This document shows positions 1 to 8,042 of a stretch of DNA of 64,000 nucleotides, piece by piece. Where the stretch lies: positions 1 to 64,000 of the forward strand of contig JAYFRN010000011.1 of assembly GCA_034925865.1 (NCBI GenBank), read 5' to 3'. This DNA comes from Oscillospiraceae bacterium. Lineage in GTDB: Bacteria > Bacillota > Clostridia > Oscillospirales > SIG627. How positions within the stretch are numbered: position 1 is the stretch's first letter; each line of letters begins with the position of its first letter. The notes beneath the pieces are model-generated. The model saw nothing but the letters and a program-made list of their open reading frames with translations. It was not told where the DNA came from and did not search any database. A program made the position numbers and the translations under genes.

Positions 1-2
1 TG

Positions 3-308
3 TATCGCTATGTCTGTTATTGTCCTGAACCTGAAAAAGGTTCTTTGCGCCTTTTTTGTGTTCCTATATTGTTTGCTAATAACACATCATCTACCGCAGC
101 GAAATTTGAAATTCGTATTTGTTCAGTAGACATTACTTACACCGAGGATTACAACATTGCCTGTCAAAAGCTCTGTGAAAAGCTCGGTATGCGGAAAGAA
201 GGACTGTTCCGCGAATTTGTTTCTTTTGCCAACGGAGAGGACGGTAAACCGATTTATGAAAACACATATCAGTATGCGATTTTAAAATCGGAATGGATTC
301 AAGAATGA
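3..308 (+). pseudogene. C-terminal part of a GNAT N-acetyltransferase, cut by the window edge and possibly decayed
   Basis: The frame is open from the window edge to a TGA at 306-308. The last 50 residues read like the C-terminus of a RimJ/RimL-type acetyltransferase: an N-IACQKLCEKLGM-RKEG stretch matches the acetyl-CoA-binding 'N..S..L.EKLGF..EG' region, followed by a typical YENTYQYAILKSEW tail. Residues before about 135 do not resemble the GNAT fold that should precede this motif, which suggests an upstream frameshift or fusion, although the gene also runs off the window. The family acetylates amines such as protein N-termini, using acetyl-CoA; the substrate cannot be told. It lies in a decayed-looking stretch beside tRNA genes. 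Confidence 0.5.
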
Positions 309-383
309 GAGGACGGAACGGGCAGCCGTCGCCCATTGTGGAGATGTGGGAATGTCACCCCGCCTAATTCTTATCATAAGATA

Positions 384-421
384 AAAAGCTCTCTGATCTT
401 AATTGACCGGAGAGCCTTTTT
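384..421 (+). terminator. Rho-independent terminator after the GNAT remnant
   Basis: An AAGCTCTC arm and a GAGAGCC arm flank a loop of about 17 bases, followed by a TTTTTT run. It lies 75 bases after the GNAT stop codon. Confidence 0.7.
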
Positions 422-433
422 TATTATTTACAA

Positions 434-547
434 ATGGACGCCTTTGCGAGGGCATTGAAAATTGACGAGCATACAGCAAAGAAAAGATTCAAACTCGACA
501 AATACGTAATAAGCGTGTCTGACTTAGCAAGGAGAATGGCGAAATAA
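434..547 (+). pseudogene. Tiny 37-codon ORF, probable remnant of a mobile-element or regulatory gene
   Basis: The frame encodes 37 residues starting MDAFARALKIDEHTAKKRF, basic and helix-rich, ending in SDLARRMAK before TAA. There is no ribosome site: the ATG directly follows the T-run of a terminator, and the frame stays open upstream through that terminator. It is therefore more likely the decayed C-terminus of a helix-turn-helix or element-borne gene than a functional peptide. A strong terminator follows at 582-609. The family is not recognised. Confidence 0.25.
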
Positions 548-581
548 CTTATATAACAAAAGCGCCAAACACTAAAACATT

Positions 582-609
582 AAGGAGCAGTTCCCTGCTC
601 CTTTTTTTC
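582..609 (+). terminator. Strong Rho-independent terminator
   Basis: A perfect 9-bp stem (AAGGAGCAG/CTGCTCCTT) with a 4-base loop runs into eight T residues. It ends transcription coming from the left-edge remnants. Confidence 0.85.
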
Positions 610-635
610 TTTGCTTTTCTGTGCTTTGAAAAAGT

Positions 636-659
636 GTGTACTAAAACGTGTACTAAGAT
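636..659. repeat. 12-bp direct repeat next to the tRNA-Tyr terminator
   Basis: GTGTACTAAAAC is followed immediately by GTGTACTAAGAT, so 10 of 12 bases are identical in direct tandem. The pair sits between two terminators, beside a tRNA gene. Short direct repeats in this position can be recombinase arm sites or attachment-site remnants, but no integrase gene lies in the window, so the role is a guess. Confidence 0.4.
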
Positions 660-660
660 G

Positions 661-698
661 AAAAAAGCCTTGAATTGCATTGCAATTCAAGGCTTTTT
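661..698 (-). terminator. Terminator of the tRNA-Thr/tRNA-Tyr operon (bidirectional)
   Basis: A near-perfect inverted repeat (GCCTTGAATTGCA/TGCAATTCAAGGC) is flanked by A6 and T6 tracts. On the minus strand it begins one base after the encoded CCA end of tRNA-Tyr. It can also stop plus-strand transcripts. Confidence 0.85.
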
Positions 699-783
699 TG
701 GTGGGGGAAGGTGGATTCGGACCACCGAAGTCAGAGACAACAGATTTACAGTCTGCCCCCTTTGGCCGCTCGGGAATTCCCCC
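699..783 (-). tRNA. tRNA-Tyr (anticodon GTA)
   Basis: On the minus strand the 5' acceptor GGGGGAA pairs with TTCCCCC (703-709), followed by discriminator A and an encoded CCA (699-701). The anticodon loop reads CTGTAAA, giving anticodon GTA. A long variable arm of type II is present, as expected for bacterial tRNA-Tyr, and the T-loop GGTCCGAATCC is intact. It is the second gene of a two-tRNA operon, 17 bases after tRNA-Thr. Confidence 0.95.
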
Positions 784-800
784 GTATATATTTGGTTGCG

Positions 801-876
801 TGGAGCTGGTGAAGGGAATCGAACCCCCAACCTGCTGATTACAAATCAGCTGCTCTGCCAATTGAGCTACACCAGC
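801..876 (-). tRNA. tRNA-Thr (anticodon TGT)
   Basis: A 76-base gene on the minus strand. Acceptor GCTGGTG pairs with CACCAGC; discriminator T and an encoded CCA lie at 801-804. The anticodon stem-loop CTGATTTGTAATCAG gives anticodon TGT, and the T-loop GGTTCGATTCC is canonical. It is the promoter-proximal gene of the pair. Proteins that appear to read through these tRNAs are artefacts. Confidence 0.95.
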
Positions 877-971
877 AGATTGCGTTCTATGTATATAATA
901 TGGAAAACAAACCGCATGGCACAATAATTTTGTTATTCGATCTGTTAAGCATCTCACTCGCAACGGGTGTT

Positions 972-1000
972 ATTCTAACATAACATAGAGAGTTTGTCAA
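972..1000 (-). promoter_or_regulatory. Sigma-A-type promoter for the tRNA operon
   Basis: On the minus strand TTGACA (995-1000) and TAGAAT (972-977) are separated by exactly 17 bases. The site lies about 95 bases upstream of tRNA-Thr with no gene between. Confidence 0.7.
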
Positions 1001-1186
1001 TATCTTTTTTAAAATATTTGATTTTTTTGTTTCTAGTAAGATGGAAGGACATTAAATTATTAATAAGTCTGCGGATAATCACTGCTTTCGTAAGTAGCTC
1101 GCTCTGTACTGATTGAAATTTCGTAAATTCATGATAAAATATAAAATAATCCAACCGATTCATTCCTTCGGTTACTTAATATATAG

Positions 1187-1198
1187 ACAACATGTTGT
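1187..1198. promoter_or_regulatory. Perfect 12-bp palindrome, possible operator of the sigma-factor gene
   Basis: ACAACATGTTGT is a perfect inverted repeat 27 bases upstream of the TTG start at 1226. Its position near the expected 5' leader suggests an operator or autoregulatory site, but a chance palindrome in AT-rich DNA cannot be excluded. Confidence 0.35.
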
Positions 1199-1225
1199 AA
1201 AAAAAACGTAAGTGAGGTGACATAA

Positions 1226-2833
1226 TTGACGGATAAAGCCCAGCTCTTTAAACTTTTTGAAGATGAATATATTTCAAAGGTTTTTGGATTTTGTTGCTTG
1301 AAAACAAACACAAAAGAAGATGCGGAGGATTTAGCACAGGATATTTCCTGTCAGATTATCCGTTCGATTCAAGCAGGTAAAGCTATTGAAAATTTCAATG
1401 CTTGGGTATGGAGTATATCTAATCACACTTTTTTTAACTGGCTGCGAAATAAAAAGCACGGTTCTACAATGTATCTTACGGAATTGTATCCGTCAGATGA
1501 AAGCGTTGAGGATGAATATGAATTTAAAGAACAGAAAGCGCTCTTGCGTCGAGAGCTTTCATTAATGTCCGGTAATTACCGGGAAGCGGTCGTGATGTAC
1601 TATTTTTACGGAAAATCCTGTGATGAAATAGGTAAAGCTCTGGGCAAGAGCTCAGGAACAGTCAAATGGTGGCTTTACGATGCCAGAAAATTTATAAAAG
1701 AAGGAATGAATACCATGAGAGAATACGGAGAGAAAAGCTATAAACCCGGCACTTTGCGCCTGTCATGCCAATGTAATCCTGGAGCTGATTACGAACCCAT
1801 GAGCTGTGTAAAGAGAAAATCCACACAAAATATTTTGCTCACCGCTTACAGAGCGCCGGTAACAATCGAAGAATTATGTATAGAGCTTGGAATATCAGCT
1901 CCTTATATCGAAGACGAAGTTAATTATCTTGTCAAAAATCAACTGATGAAAAAAGTTAAGGAAAAGAAATTTCAAACAGATTTTGTAATTCTGCCGGGAC
2001 AAAATTGCACAGGTGATAAAATCTATAAAGAATGCTTTCCTGATTATTATAAGAAGCTGATTGAGTTTATTGAAGCAAACAAGGTAAAGCTTTCACATGA
2101 TAAGTTCAATACCGCTGTATTTACATGGGGACGCCTGTTGTGGGTATATATTCACATAATAACTGATATTATGTTATGCAAATTTAAACGCGAAGAATGT
2201 AATATTGTTATGTACCGTGATATTCCTGATCGTCCGGCCGGCGGTAAATGGATTGCTCTTGGTTTTGATAACAGTTATTTCTTTGAAAACAAACCGGAAT
2301 GGAAAGAATATCAGCCTTTTGACGGACCGGTTCATAAATGCGAAAATGATTCTGCTCAAGGGTTTTTCCATTATTGGAGCGGACTTGACAGCTCAATATA
2401 TTTTGATATCCCTTACGGAGTGTTCGCTCTTTGCCGAGATGTGATAAAAGGTGATATAAAACCAGAGAATTTAACAGACGAGCAAAAGAATTTGTTCAGT
2501 GTTGCGCTTGAAAAGAAGCTGTTTATCAGAAATGAAAGCGGCTTCCGGCAAAACTATTATTATGTTTCTGAACACGAACGAAAGGAGATCGAAAAAATAG
2601 CCTTTTCTTTTTATGATACGGCAAAAGATTATTTCAATATCGCTTATGACCTTGTTTTAAAAGAATATTTACCTGCAATTCCGAAGAACTTACATTGGCA
2701 GGCCGGCAATTTTCTATCAAATCATTTGAACACATTTGTTACCTGTTCATTATATGAAGCTTTTAATGCGGGTAAACTGTCAAAGCCGGACGAATTTAAT
2801 AAGGAATGGCTCAGTCTGTTTGCTTCGGAATAA
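1226..2833 (+). CDS. ECF-type RNA polymerase sigma factor with a ~370-residue C-terminal extension
   Basis: The protein has 535 residues. Residues about 9-78 look like sigma region 2 (a DAEDLAQDI helix, then a WVWSISNHTFFNWLR segment). Residues about 105-160 look like region 4, with a helix-turn-helix 'SCDEIGKALGKSSGTVKWWLYDARK'-type stretch. Ordinary ECF factors end here at about 170-200 residues. This one continues with a Cys-containing linker (about 180-195), a winged-helix-like segment near 205-250 (APVTIEELCIELGISAPYI), and some 280 residues I do not recognise. The extension probably senses a signal or replaces an anti-sigma factor. The TTG start is preceded by GAGGTGA with good spacing. 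No anti-sigma gene is adjacent. A palindrome lies just upstream. Confidence 0.8.
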   Translation: MTDKAQLFKLFEDEYISKVFGFCCLKTNTKEDAEDLAQDISCQIIRSIQAGKAIENFNAWVWSISNHTFFNWLRNKKHGSTMYLTELYPSDESVEDEYEFKEQKALLRRELSLMSGNYREAVVMYYFYGKSCDEIGKALGKSSGTVKWWLYDARKFIKEGMNTMREYGEKSYKPGTLRLSCQCNPGADYEPMSCVKRKSTQNILLTAYRAPVTIEELCIELGISAPYIEDEVNYLVKNQLMKKVKEKKFQTDFVILPGQNCTGDKIYKECFPDYYKKLIEFIEANKVKLSHDKFNTAVFTWGRLLWVYIHIITDIMLCKFKREECNIVMYRDIPDRPAGGKWIALGFDNSYFFENKPEWKEYQPFDGPVHKCENDSAQGFFHYWSGLDSSIYFDIPYGVFALCRDVIKGDIKPENLTDEQKNLFSVALEKKLFIRNESGFRQNYYYVSEHERKEIEKIAFSFYDTAKDYFNIAYDLVLKEYLPAIPKNLHWQAGNFLSNHLNTFVTCSLYEAFNAGKLSKPDEFNKEWLSLFASE

Positions 2834-2854
2834 TAAAGAAGCTACAAACTTTAT

Positions 2855-2882
2855 CAAAGCTCCGATAAAAATCGGAGCTTTG
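2855..2882. terminator. Bidirectional terminator between convergent genes
   Basis: CAAAGCTCCGAT and ATCGGAGCTTTG form a perfect 12-bp stem with an AAAA loop. It sits between the sigma-factor gene (+) and the secreted repeat protein (-). Confidence 0.75.
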
Positions 2883-2898
2883 ATTATGTTGACTTATT

Positions 2899-3618
2899 TT
2901 ATTCGCCGGTAACGCTCGTTCCTTCTGAATTACCTCGTCTGCAACCGAAACGCGCGGTTTTTCTGTTTTGCCTGTTTTGCATGGGCAGCTTGCCGTTATC
3001 GATAGCGGCGATTGCCTTATCATATTGCTCCTGAGTGATTTTACCGTCAGCTAAGCTCTGAGCAAGGCGCTCTTTAGCTTTGGCTATAATATCGGCTTTC
3101 TGTTCATCCGTGAGTTCGGATTTCGCAATTCCGAAAAAGCCGCCTTTACCGAGAAAAGGCAGCTTGCCGTTATCGATAGCGGTGATTGCCTTATCATATT
3201 GCTCCTGAGTGATTTTGCCGTCTGCTAAGCTCTGAGCAAGGCGCTCCTTGGCTTTGGCGATCATTTCGGCCTTCTGCTCGTCCGTGAGTTCGGATTTCGC
3301 AATTCCGAAAAAGCCGCCTTTACCGAGAAAAGGCAGCTTGCCGTTATCGATTGCGGCGATTGCCTTATCATATTGCTCCTGAGTGATTTTGCCGTCAGCT
3401 AAACCCTGAGCAAGGCGTTCTTTAGCTTTGGCGATGATATCGGCCTTTTGTTCATCCGTAAGCTGTACGTATGTTTTTTCATTGCTTTGCGTACATATTG
3501 ACGTACTGTCACAGTTATTGGATGCAGCGGCTGATCCGGCGCCTGCCGCCAATGACGTGATACTTAATCCTCCCGCAATTGTCAGTGCAAGAAGGCCTAC
3601 TGTTAATTTGCTGATCAT
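2899..3618 (-). CDS. Secreted protein with three tandem 58-residue repeats (DUF2680-like)
   Basis: The 239-residue protein starts with a clear signal peptide (MISKLTVGLLALTIAGG...LAAG). Three near-identical 58-residue units follow, each containing LTDEQKADIIAKAKERLAQ, then ADGKITQEQYDKAIAAIDNGKLP, and a Gly/Phe-rich linker. The helix-GKIT-helix pattern resembles DUF2680-type exported proteins. The C-terminus after the last repeat is short, basic (QNRQNRK) and looks truncated relative to the repeat. The start is supported by GAAAGGA 11 bases upstream. The units are near-identical in DNA as well, so the copy number has probably changed recently. A structural or sequestering role outside the membrane is possible; nothing shows an enzyme. 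Confidence 0.7.
   Translation of the reverse strand: MISKLTVGLLALTIAGGLSITSLAAGAGSAAASNNCDSTSICTQSNEKTYVQLTDEQKADIIAKAKERLAQGLADGKITQEQYDKAIAAIDNGKLPFLGKGGFFGIAKSELTDEQKAEMIAKAKERLAQSLADGKITQEQYDKAITAIDNGKLPFLGKGGFFGIAKSELTDEQKADIIAKAKERLAQSLADGKITQEQYDKAIAAIDNGKLPMQNRQNRKTARFGCRRGNSEGTSVTGE
2985..3465 (-). repeat. Tandem 174-bp in-frame repeat, about 2.8 copies
   Basis: The same phrase (GCAGCTTGCCGTTATCGA) recurs at 2985, 3159 and 3333, an exact 174-bp period (58 codons). Copies differ at only a few scattered bases. The array lies wholly inside the secreted repeat protein. Confidence 0.9.
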
Positions 3619-3692
3619 TTGATTACCATCCTTTCGTGTTCTCTGGTTCGTTCAATTGTTTGTTGAAGCTGCTGATTATATATTATTATAAT

Positions 3693-3770
3693 GGCAATAA
3701 AATACTCTCGACACACATTAAAAGCCTTTGATATATGGACTTTTAAAATGCGTATAAAAAATTTATTGCC
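3693..3770. repeat. Palindromic intergenic element, copy 1
   Basis: The outer inverted repeat GGCAATAAA / TTTATTGCC encloses an inner hairpin CATTAAAAG...CTTTTAAAATG (3717-3750) whose loop contains TTTGATATATGGA. The 3' flank GTTTTAATAA is shared with copies 4 and 7. It lies between the secreted repeat protein and the ABC ATPase. Confidence 0.65.
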
Positions 3771-3789
3771 GTTTTAATAATAAACTCTT

Positions 3790-4485
3790 TTATTTTTTTA
3801 GCTCGGTGTTATTGATTTTATTCTTTGCTTTTTCGGCTATAAGCGGGGCCAATTCATATATTATATCAACATTTTTCCCCACTTCAGGCGAATGCGTCAC
3901 AATAATGATGCATTTGTTTTCATCATGCGCTAATTTTTTGAAAATGTCTATTACATCCTGCTGAGTTCCTAAATCAAGATTCCCCGTTGGCTCATCGGCT
4001 AGTATAATGTCGGGATCATATGAAAGCGCTCTTGCGATAGCGACCCTTTGCTGTTCGCCTCCGGAAAGCTTGAGAATCCTCCGTTTAGCTTTTGTTTCAT
4101 CAATATCTACCTTATGGAGTGTTTCCATTGCATGAATCCTCTTGTCATTAACCTTTTTCCCTGACACATCCAGGGAAAGCTCAACGTTTCGAAGCGCCGT
4201 ATATTGCGGCAATAAATTAAAGCCTTGAAAAACGACGCCGACAAACTTGCTTCGATATTTATATTTGTCTATTTTACTTATGTCTTTGCCGTCATATAAT
4301 ATTTTGCCGCTTGTTGGTGTAGTTAATCCGGATAAAAGGGAAAGCAAAGTGGTTTTTCCCGCGCCTGATTTACCCATTATTCCATAAACCTTCCCTTTTT
4401 CAAATTCATAATTCAAGTTTTTTAGAACATCGGTTTTTCCATCATCATAGGAAAAAGATAAATCTTCCAATTTCAATAAGCTCAT
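3790..4485 (-). CDS. ABC transporter ATP-binding protein (MacB/LolD type)
   Basis: The 231-residue ATPase is a typical single nucleotide-binding domain: Walker A GKSGAGKTT (near residue 39), Q-loop VVFQGFNLLPQ, signature LSGGEQQRVAIARA, Walker B IILADEPTGNLD and H-loop IIIVTHSPE. The 'FQ.FNLLP' and 'DEPTGNLD' wording is characteristic of the LolD/MacB (type VII) subfamily. It would drive the FtsX-type permease encoded 19 bases upstream on the same strand. Such pairs export peptides or lipoproteins, or couple ATP hydrolysis to extracytoplasmic work. The substrate is unknown. Confidence 0.9.
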   Translation of the reverse strand: MSLLKLEDLSFSYDDGKTDVLKNLNYEFEKGKVYGIMGKSGAGKTTLLSLLSGLTTPTSGKILYDGKDISKIDKYKYRSKFVGVVFQGFNLLPQYTALRNVELSLDVSGKKVNDKRIHAMETLHKVDIDETKAKRRILKLSGGEQQRVAIARALSYDPDIILADEPTGNLDLGTQQDVIDIFKKLAHDENKCIIIVTHSPEVGKNVDIIYELAPLIAEKAKNKINNTELKK

Positions 4486-4504
4486 AATTATTACTATTCT
4501 CCTT

Positions 4505-6046
4505 TTATGCTCTTTCGCTCAGAATTTTAAGCGGCTCATATCGCATGATGAAAATGACCGCCGACAGACTTGCCAATATTGTCAAAGCAATACCGATGAA
4601 CATCAATTGAAAAACCACCTGCATATCTGTCGATGCGTTTAGCGTGGAAATATAATTTATCTGAGTGTTTCTATTGCTCATGCTCCCGTCTCCAAATGAT
4701 CCGCCTCTGAAATTGCCTCCCTGTCTGCCAAAATTATTGCTTTGCTCCTGCTGTAGAGCTTCTTGCGCGGAGATCTGGGATTCGAGCAAAGCATTTGAAG
4801 TCGGAACAGAAGCAACCGCTCCGACCGCGGCTCCTAAAATAATTGCGACGAATGTAACGATTAATAACTCTGATACAAACTGTAAAGCGACCTTGCCTTT
4901 TTTCATACCTATTGCCGTGAGAACACCAACCTCGTATTTGCGTTCGCGGATATTGAAGATATTCAGAACAACCAAAATTATAGCGCCTATTATTAAAACA
5001 ATCAGGAGTAATGTATTTGCATAATTTGCTGTGTTTATAACAGGTACGAGGCTGTTTTCATAACTGTTGATATCAGTGGACGAAACAGTATAATCCTCGC
5101 TCAAACCCATTTGCCTGACATCAGCCTTAAAAGCGTTAAAGGAATCCGCGTCGGCGAAAATATACGTACCGGAGGTGTTCCCGCTCATTGCAGTCGAACG
5201 CTCTCTGCCGTAATCATCGGTTTCAATTGTGGCGTTATCGCTTGTGTATGATATCGCTTTTTCCAAAGCTCCGTAGCTTGTGTAAATCTGGTTGGCGGGG
5301 TCTCCCGCTGTGGAGAATTGCCTGAAATTGTTTGCACTGCCCGAATTCGTATTATTATAAATACCCTTTACAATAAAATTAAAAGTTTGTTCTTCGTTAT
5401 TCGGATTAGTCAGTGTAATGGTATCTCCGATCTTTATATTGTTGAACAGGCTTAGTTCGTCGCTGATGATACATTCGTATTTATCAGAATCGACGTCAAA
5501 TATTTCACCGTCAGTTATTTTACAGACACCGGTCAGAAAGTTGTTCATGGCGTCATATGAGCTGTATCCGGTAATTAAAAACTGTCCTTGTGTGCCAAAA
5601 CTCATACCTCTGCCGCCGTTCATACCGCCGGGAAAATTGTCTGATCGCGTATCATTCTGCGTGTCGTTTACGGTTGTATCGGTTTCGACAGGCTCTATAA
5701 CCGAACCGTTTACAGAGGAGGAAATTGTATAAATAAAATCCTTGACATAACTTGAGCCAGCATATTTTTTCAAATCGTCCAAAGAAAGGTTATGCTGACC
5801 GGACAGCATGCTCCTGATATCTCCGCCTTCGGATCGTGCCTTTTCCATCATTGCTTGTCTGTCAATAGATATTGTACCGGTAACTGTTATATTTGCAAGA
5901 CCTTCTTCCTCAGCTTTTTTCGCCGATTCTTTTACTGATAGCGCGATGCAGGACGAAACGGCTATTATAAAAACAATAATTCCGATTAAAACGTTCCGCC
6001 CTTTTGAACTCGTGATGTTTAAAAACGCATTCTTAATAATAAACAT
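4505..6046 (-). CDS. ABC transporter permease, MacB/FtsX family
   Basis: One N-terminal membrane segment (residues about 16-36) is followed by a large extracytoplasmic MacB_PCD-like domain with Gly/Asn-rich low-complexity stretches. Three C-terminal membrane helices then form the FtsX core, in which 'LNIFNIRERKYEVGVLTAIGMKKGKVALQF' marks the cytoplasmic loop. I chose ATG 6046 because GGAGAG lies six bases upstream; an ATG eight codons further upstream lacks a ribosome site. It precedes its ATPase partner on the same transcript. No membrane-fusion (MacA-like) gene is adjacent. Confidence 0.85.
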   Translation of the reverse strand: MFIIKNAFLNITSSKGRNVLIGIIVFIIAVSSCIALSVKESAKKAEEEGLANITVTGTISIDRQAMMEKARSEGGDIRSMLSGQHNLSLDDLKKYAGSSYVKDFIYTISSSVNGSVIEPVETDTTVNDTQNDTRSDNFPGGMNGGRGMSFGTQGQFLITGYSSYDAMNNFLTGVCKITDGEIFDVDSDKYECIISDELSLFNNIKIGDTITLTNPNNEEQTFNFIVKGIYNNTNSGSANNFRQFSTAGDPANQIYTSYGALEKAISYTSDNATIETDDYGRERSTAMSGNTSGTYIFADADSFNAFKADVRQMGLSEDYTVSSTDINSYENSLVPVINTANYANTLLLIVLIIGAIILVVLNIFNIRERKYEVGVLTAIGMKKGKVALQFVSELLIVTFVAIILGAAVGAVASVPTSNALLESQISAQEALQQEQSNNFGRQGGNFRGGSFGDGSMSNRNTQINYISTLNASTDMQVVFQLMFIGIALTILASLSAVIFIMRYEPLKILSERA

Positions 6047-6070
6047 TTTTTCTCTCCGATTGAAAATCAT

Positions 6071-6529
6071 TTAAACCATCTGATTAAATTATAGATAATC
6101 AGAATGAACATCCCTTGTAATTAATCTGAACACCCTCTGAAATAATGGTTACGGTTAAGAGATCAAAATTTAACCGGTTCACATAAATAAGCAAGCAGAG
6201 TCTTTTCTCTCTATTGATTGGTAATAATTTAAACGCTGAGTTAATAAACCAGTGGTTTAATAATTAAACCAAAATTCAAAAATGCGGTTATTGAAACAAC
6301 TGTATTTATGCCGTATAATAAAATTAGAACAAGCGCTTGTTACTTTATAACAGCATAGGAAACAATGCGAAATTAAATCCATTAATGTACAGAAAATCCG
6401 CGGACAGAGCAAAACTGTCCGCGGATTTTTGGTAGGTACGGTCGTTTTTATGAAAAGCTTCGAAAACTTTGATATATTGTATATTGAGTTTCTTGCCAGG
6501 CTTCTTTTCAAGGAAGCCGCGTATCTATA
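6071..6529. other. Intergenic region between ABC permease and MATE gene
   Basis: About 460 bases of AT-rich DNA. The only clear structure is the terminator hairpin at 6393-6430. A short open frame on the minus strand here (6257-6511) has no ribosome site or recognisable sequence, and I do not call it. Confidence 0.6.
6393..6430 (-). terminator. Strong terminator hairpin downstream of the MATE gene
   Basis: AAAATCCGCGGACAG and CTGTCCGCGGATTTT form a perfect 15-bp stem with a 7-base loop. It lies about 100 bases past the MATE stop codon; A and T tracts on both sides let it work in both directions. Confidence 0.7.
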
Positions 6530-7900
6530 TCAATCAAATCCAATTTTCTTTTTTCTTATGAATATCTGGTAATAGATAATGAACATCAGCGAAGTCACTG
6601 TCCATGTCATCGGATAACTGAACAGAACCGTTGTGAAATCGGGATATACGGGCACCGCAGCATACAGCCATATAACGCGCAATGCGCATATGCCGAATCC
6701 GGTCATTATCAGCGGTATTAATGTGCTGCCCATCCCTCTGAGCGAACCGGAATACATCTCGATACATACATATGTTATATATGTCGGCACCAGATAACGA
6801 AGAATGACCGCACCCTTTTCGATTACCGCCGGGTCATCGCTGAAAAGGTAAAAAATATAAGTTCCAAAAAAATACAGAATAACGCTTATCAAAACGGTTG
6901 CCGCCGATGAAATTCCCAGACAGGTGCGCACGCCCTTTCTGATTCGATCATTTAGCTTCGCGCCGTAATTCTGACCGACAAAGGTTGTGAGCGATATCCC
7001 GAATGAGCTTATGATCATCCAGAACATTGAGTCTATTTTTGAATATGAGGTCCAGGCTGCGATTGTATCGGTGTCGTAACCGTTTACAAAGCTTTGGATA
7101 ATAATATTTGAAAAAGAGTACATCAGGGTCTGAAAACCGGCAGGCAGCCCGATCGAAATGATACTTTTTGATATATACTTATGAAATTTAATGCTTCTGA
7201 TTTTAAGCTGATATGATTCCAGCGATTTTGTAAGAGAAACACAGATGAGAATTGCGCTGATCAGTTGTGAAAGGATGGTCGCCCATGCCGCTCCGGCAAT
7301 GCCCATTCGCAGAGTAACGACGAAGAATAAATCGAAAATAATATTTATAAAACAACTTACTATGAGAAAATATAACGGTCTCTTGGAGTCGCCTATAGCT
7401 CTTAATATTCCCGAGCCGATGTTATAAACAAGATTCGGTATCAGTCCGTAAAAATATATGCGTATATACGTCAGAGAATAAGGCATTAATTCTTCGGGCG
7501 TATTCATCGCTTTTAATGCGTACGGAGCGGCAACCAATCCCACCACCATTATTATAATACCACCAGTTATCGCAAATGCCATTGAGGTGTGTACGGCATT
7601 CCCGACATCCTCGTCTTTACGCGCGCCGTAATACTGGGAAATAATAATTGTGGCGCCTGAGGATACGGCAATAAAAAAGCCTACAAGCACATTTATAATT
7701 GTGCCGGTAGTTCCGCCTACTGCCGAAAGAGCCTCTTTGCCGATAAAGCGACCGACGACGACGGCGTCGGCTGTGTTGTACAGCTGTTGAAAAAACGATC
7801 CGAGAAGCATCGGGAAGAAGAAGATAAGCAGCTGCTGCCAGATGACGCCCTCTGTAATACCATGCTTGTTATCTGATTTATTTGTAATCGCTTTAGTCAT
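6530..7900 (-). CDS. MATE-family multidrug/metabolite efflux transporter
   Basis: The roughly 456-residue protein has 12 predicted membrane helices in two homologous halves. The N-terminal half carries the hallmark FFFPMLLGSFFQQLYNTADAV and VVGRFIGKEALSAVGG; the second half repeats a matching pattern (PAGFQTLMYSFSNIIIQSFVN, then AAWTSYSKIDS). The family expels cationic drugs or metabolites in exchange for Na+ or H+. ATG 7900 (MTKAITN...) is the likelier start; an in-frame GTG 19 codons upstream extends the frame without a ribosome site and reads into a hairpin. It appears monocistronic. Confidence 0.85.
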   Translation of the reverse strand: MTKAITNKSDNKHGITEGVIWQQLLIFFFPMLLGSFFQQLYNTADAVVVGRFIGKEALSAVGGTTGTIINVLVGFFIAVSSGATIIISQYYGARKDEDVGNAVHTSMAFAITGGIIIMVVGLVAAPYALKAMNTPEELMPYSLTYIRIYFYGLIPNLVYNIGSGILRAIGDSKRPLYFLIVSCFINIIFDLFFVVTLRMGIAGAAWATILSQLISAILICVSLTKSLESYQLKIRSIKFHKYISKSIISIGLPAGFQTLMYSFSNIIIQSFVNGYDTDTIAAWTSYSKIDSMFWMIISSFGISLTTFVGQNYGAKLNDRIRKGVRTCLGISSAATVLISVILYFFGTYIFYLFSDDPAVIEKGAVILRYLVPTYITYVCIEMYSGSLRGMGSTLIPLIMTGFGICALRVIWLYAAVPVYPDFTTVLFSYPMTWTVTSLMFIIYYQIFIRKKKIGFD

Positions 7901-7997
7901 ATAAATCTGTGTTTGCCTTTCAATATGCCATAAATAGTAAAGCCCTGCGTAAAACACAAGGCTTGTTTATTAAAATGATAATTAAATAATACCAATT

Positions 7998-8042
7998 TAT
8001 AAAAGAGAAAAGCCTATATACCAGAGCCTTTTCTCTTTTATA
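7998..8042. repeat. Palindromic intergenic element, copy 2 (reverse orientation)
   Basis: TATAAAAGAGAAAAG and CTTTTCTCTTTTATA form a perfect 15-bp stem around the loop CCTATATACCAGAGC, which is the reverse complement of the loop in copies 4 and 7. Flanking TAAATAAT / TAAATATTTTAATTA resembles decayed outer repeats. Confidence 0.7.

Larger units (their letters stand above)
877..1225. other. Intergenic region between the tRNA operon and the sigma-factor gene
   Basis: About 350 bases without a gene. It holds the tRNA promoter (972-1000) and a 12-bp perfect palindrome (1187-1198). The rest is AT-rich and I see no other structure. Confidence 0.7.

Noticed and set aside
580-963. Open frames on both strands across the two tRNA genes
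   Set aside because: They are translations of tRNA-Tyr, tRNA-Thr and the terminator, a common artefact; no ribosome site or codon signature.
2985-3465. CRISPR-like array of repeats
   Set aside because: The period is 174 bp with no variable spacers, and it is coding repeat DNA in frame in a secreted protein.
6257-6511. Minus-strand frame of 84 codons between ABC permease and MATE genes
   Set aside because: No ribosome site, no recognisable family, and it runs through the terminator hairpin at 6393-6430.
7998-8042. Simple Rho-independent terminator after the MATE gene
   Set aside because: It lies upstream of the MATE start, not downstream, and matches a repeated element with a conserved loop.
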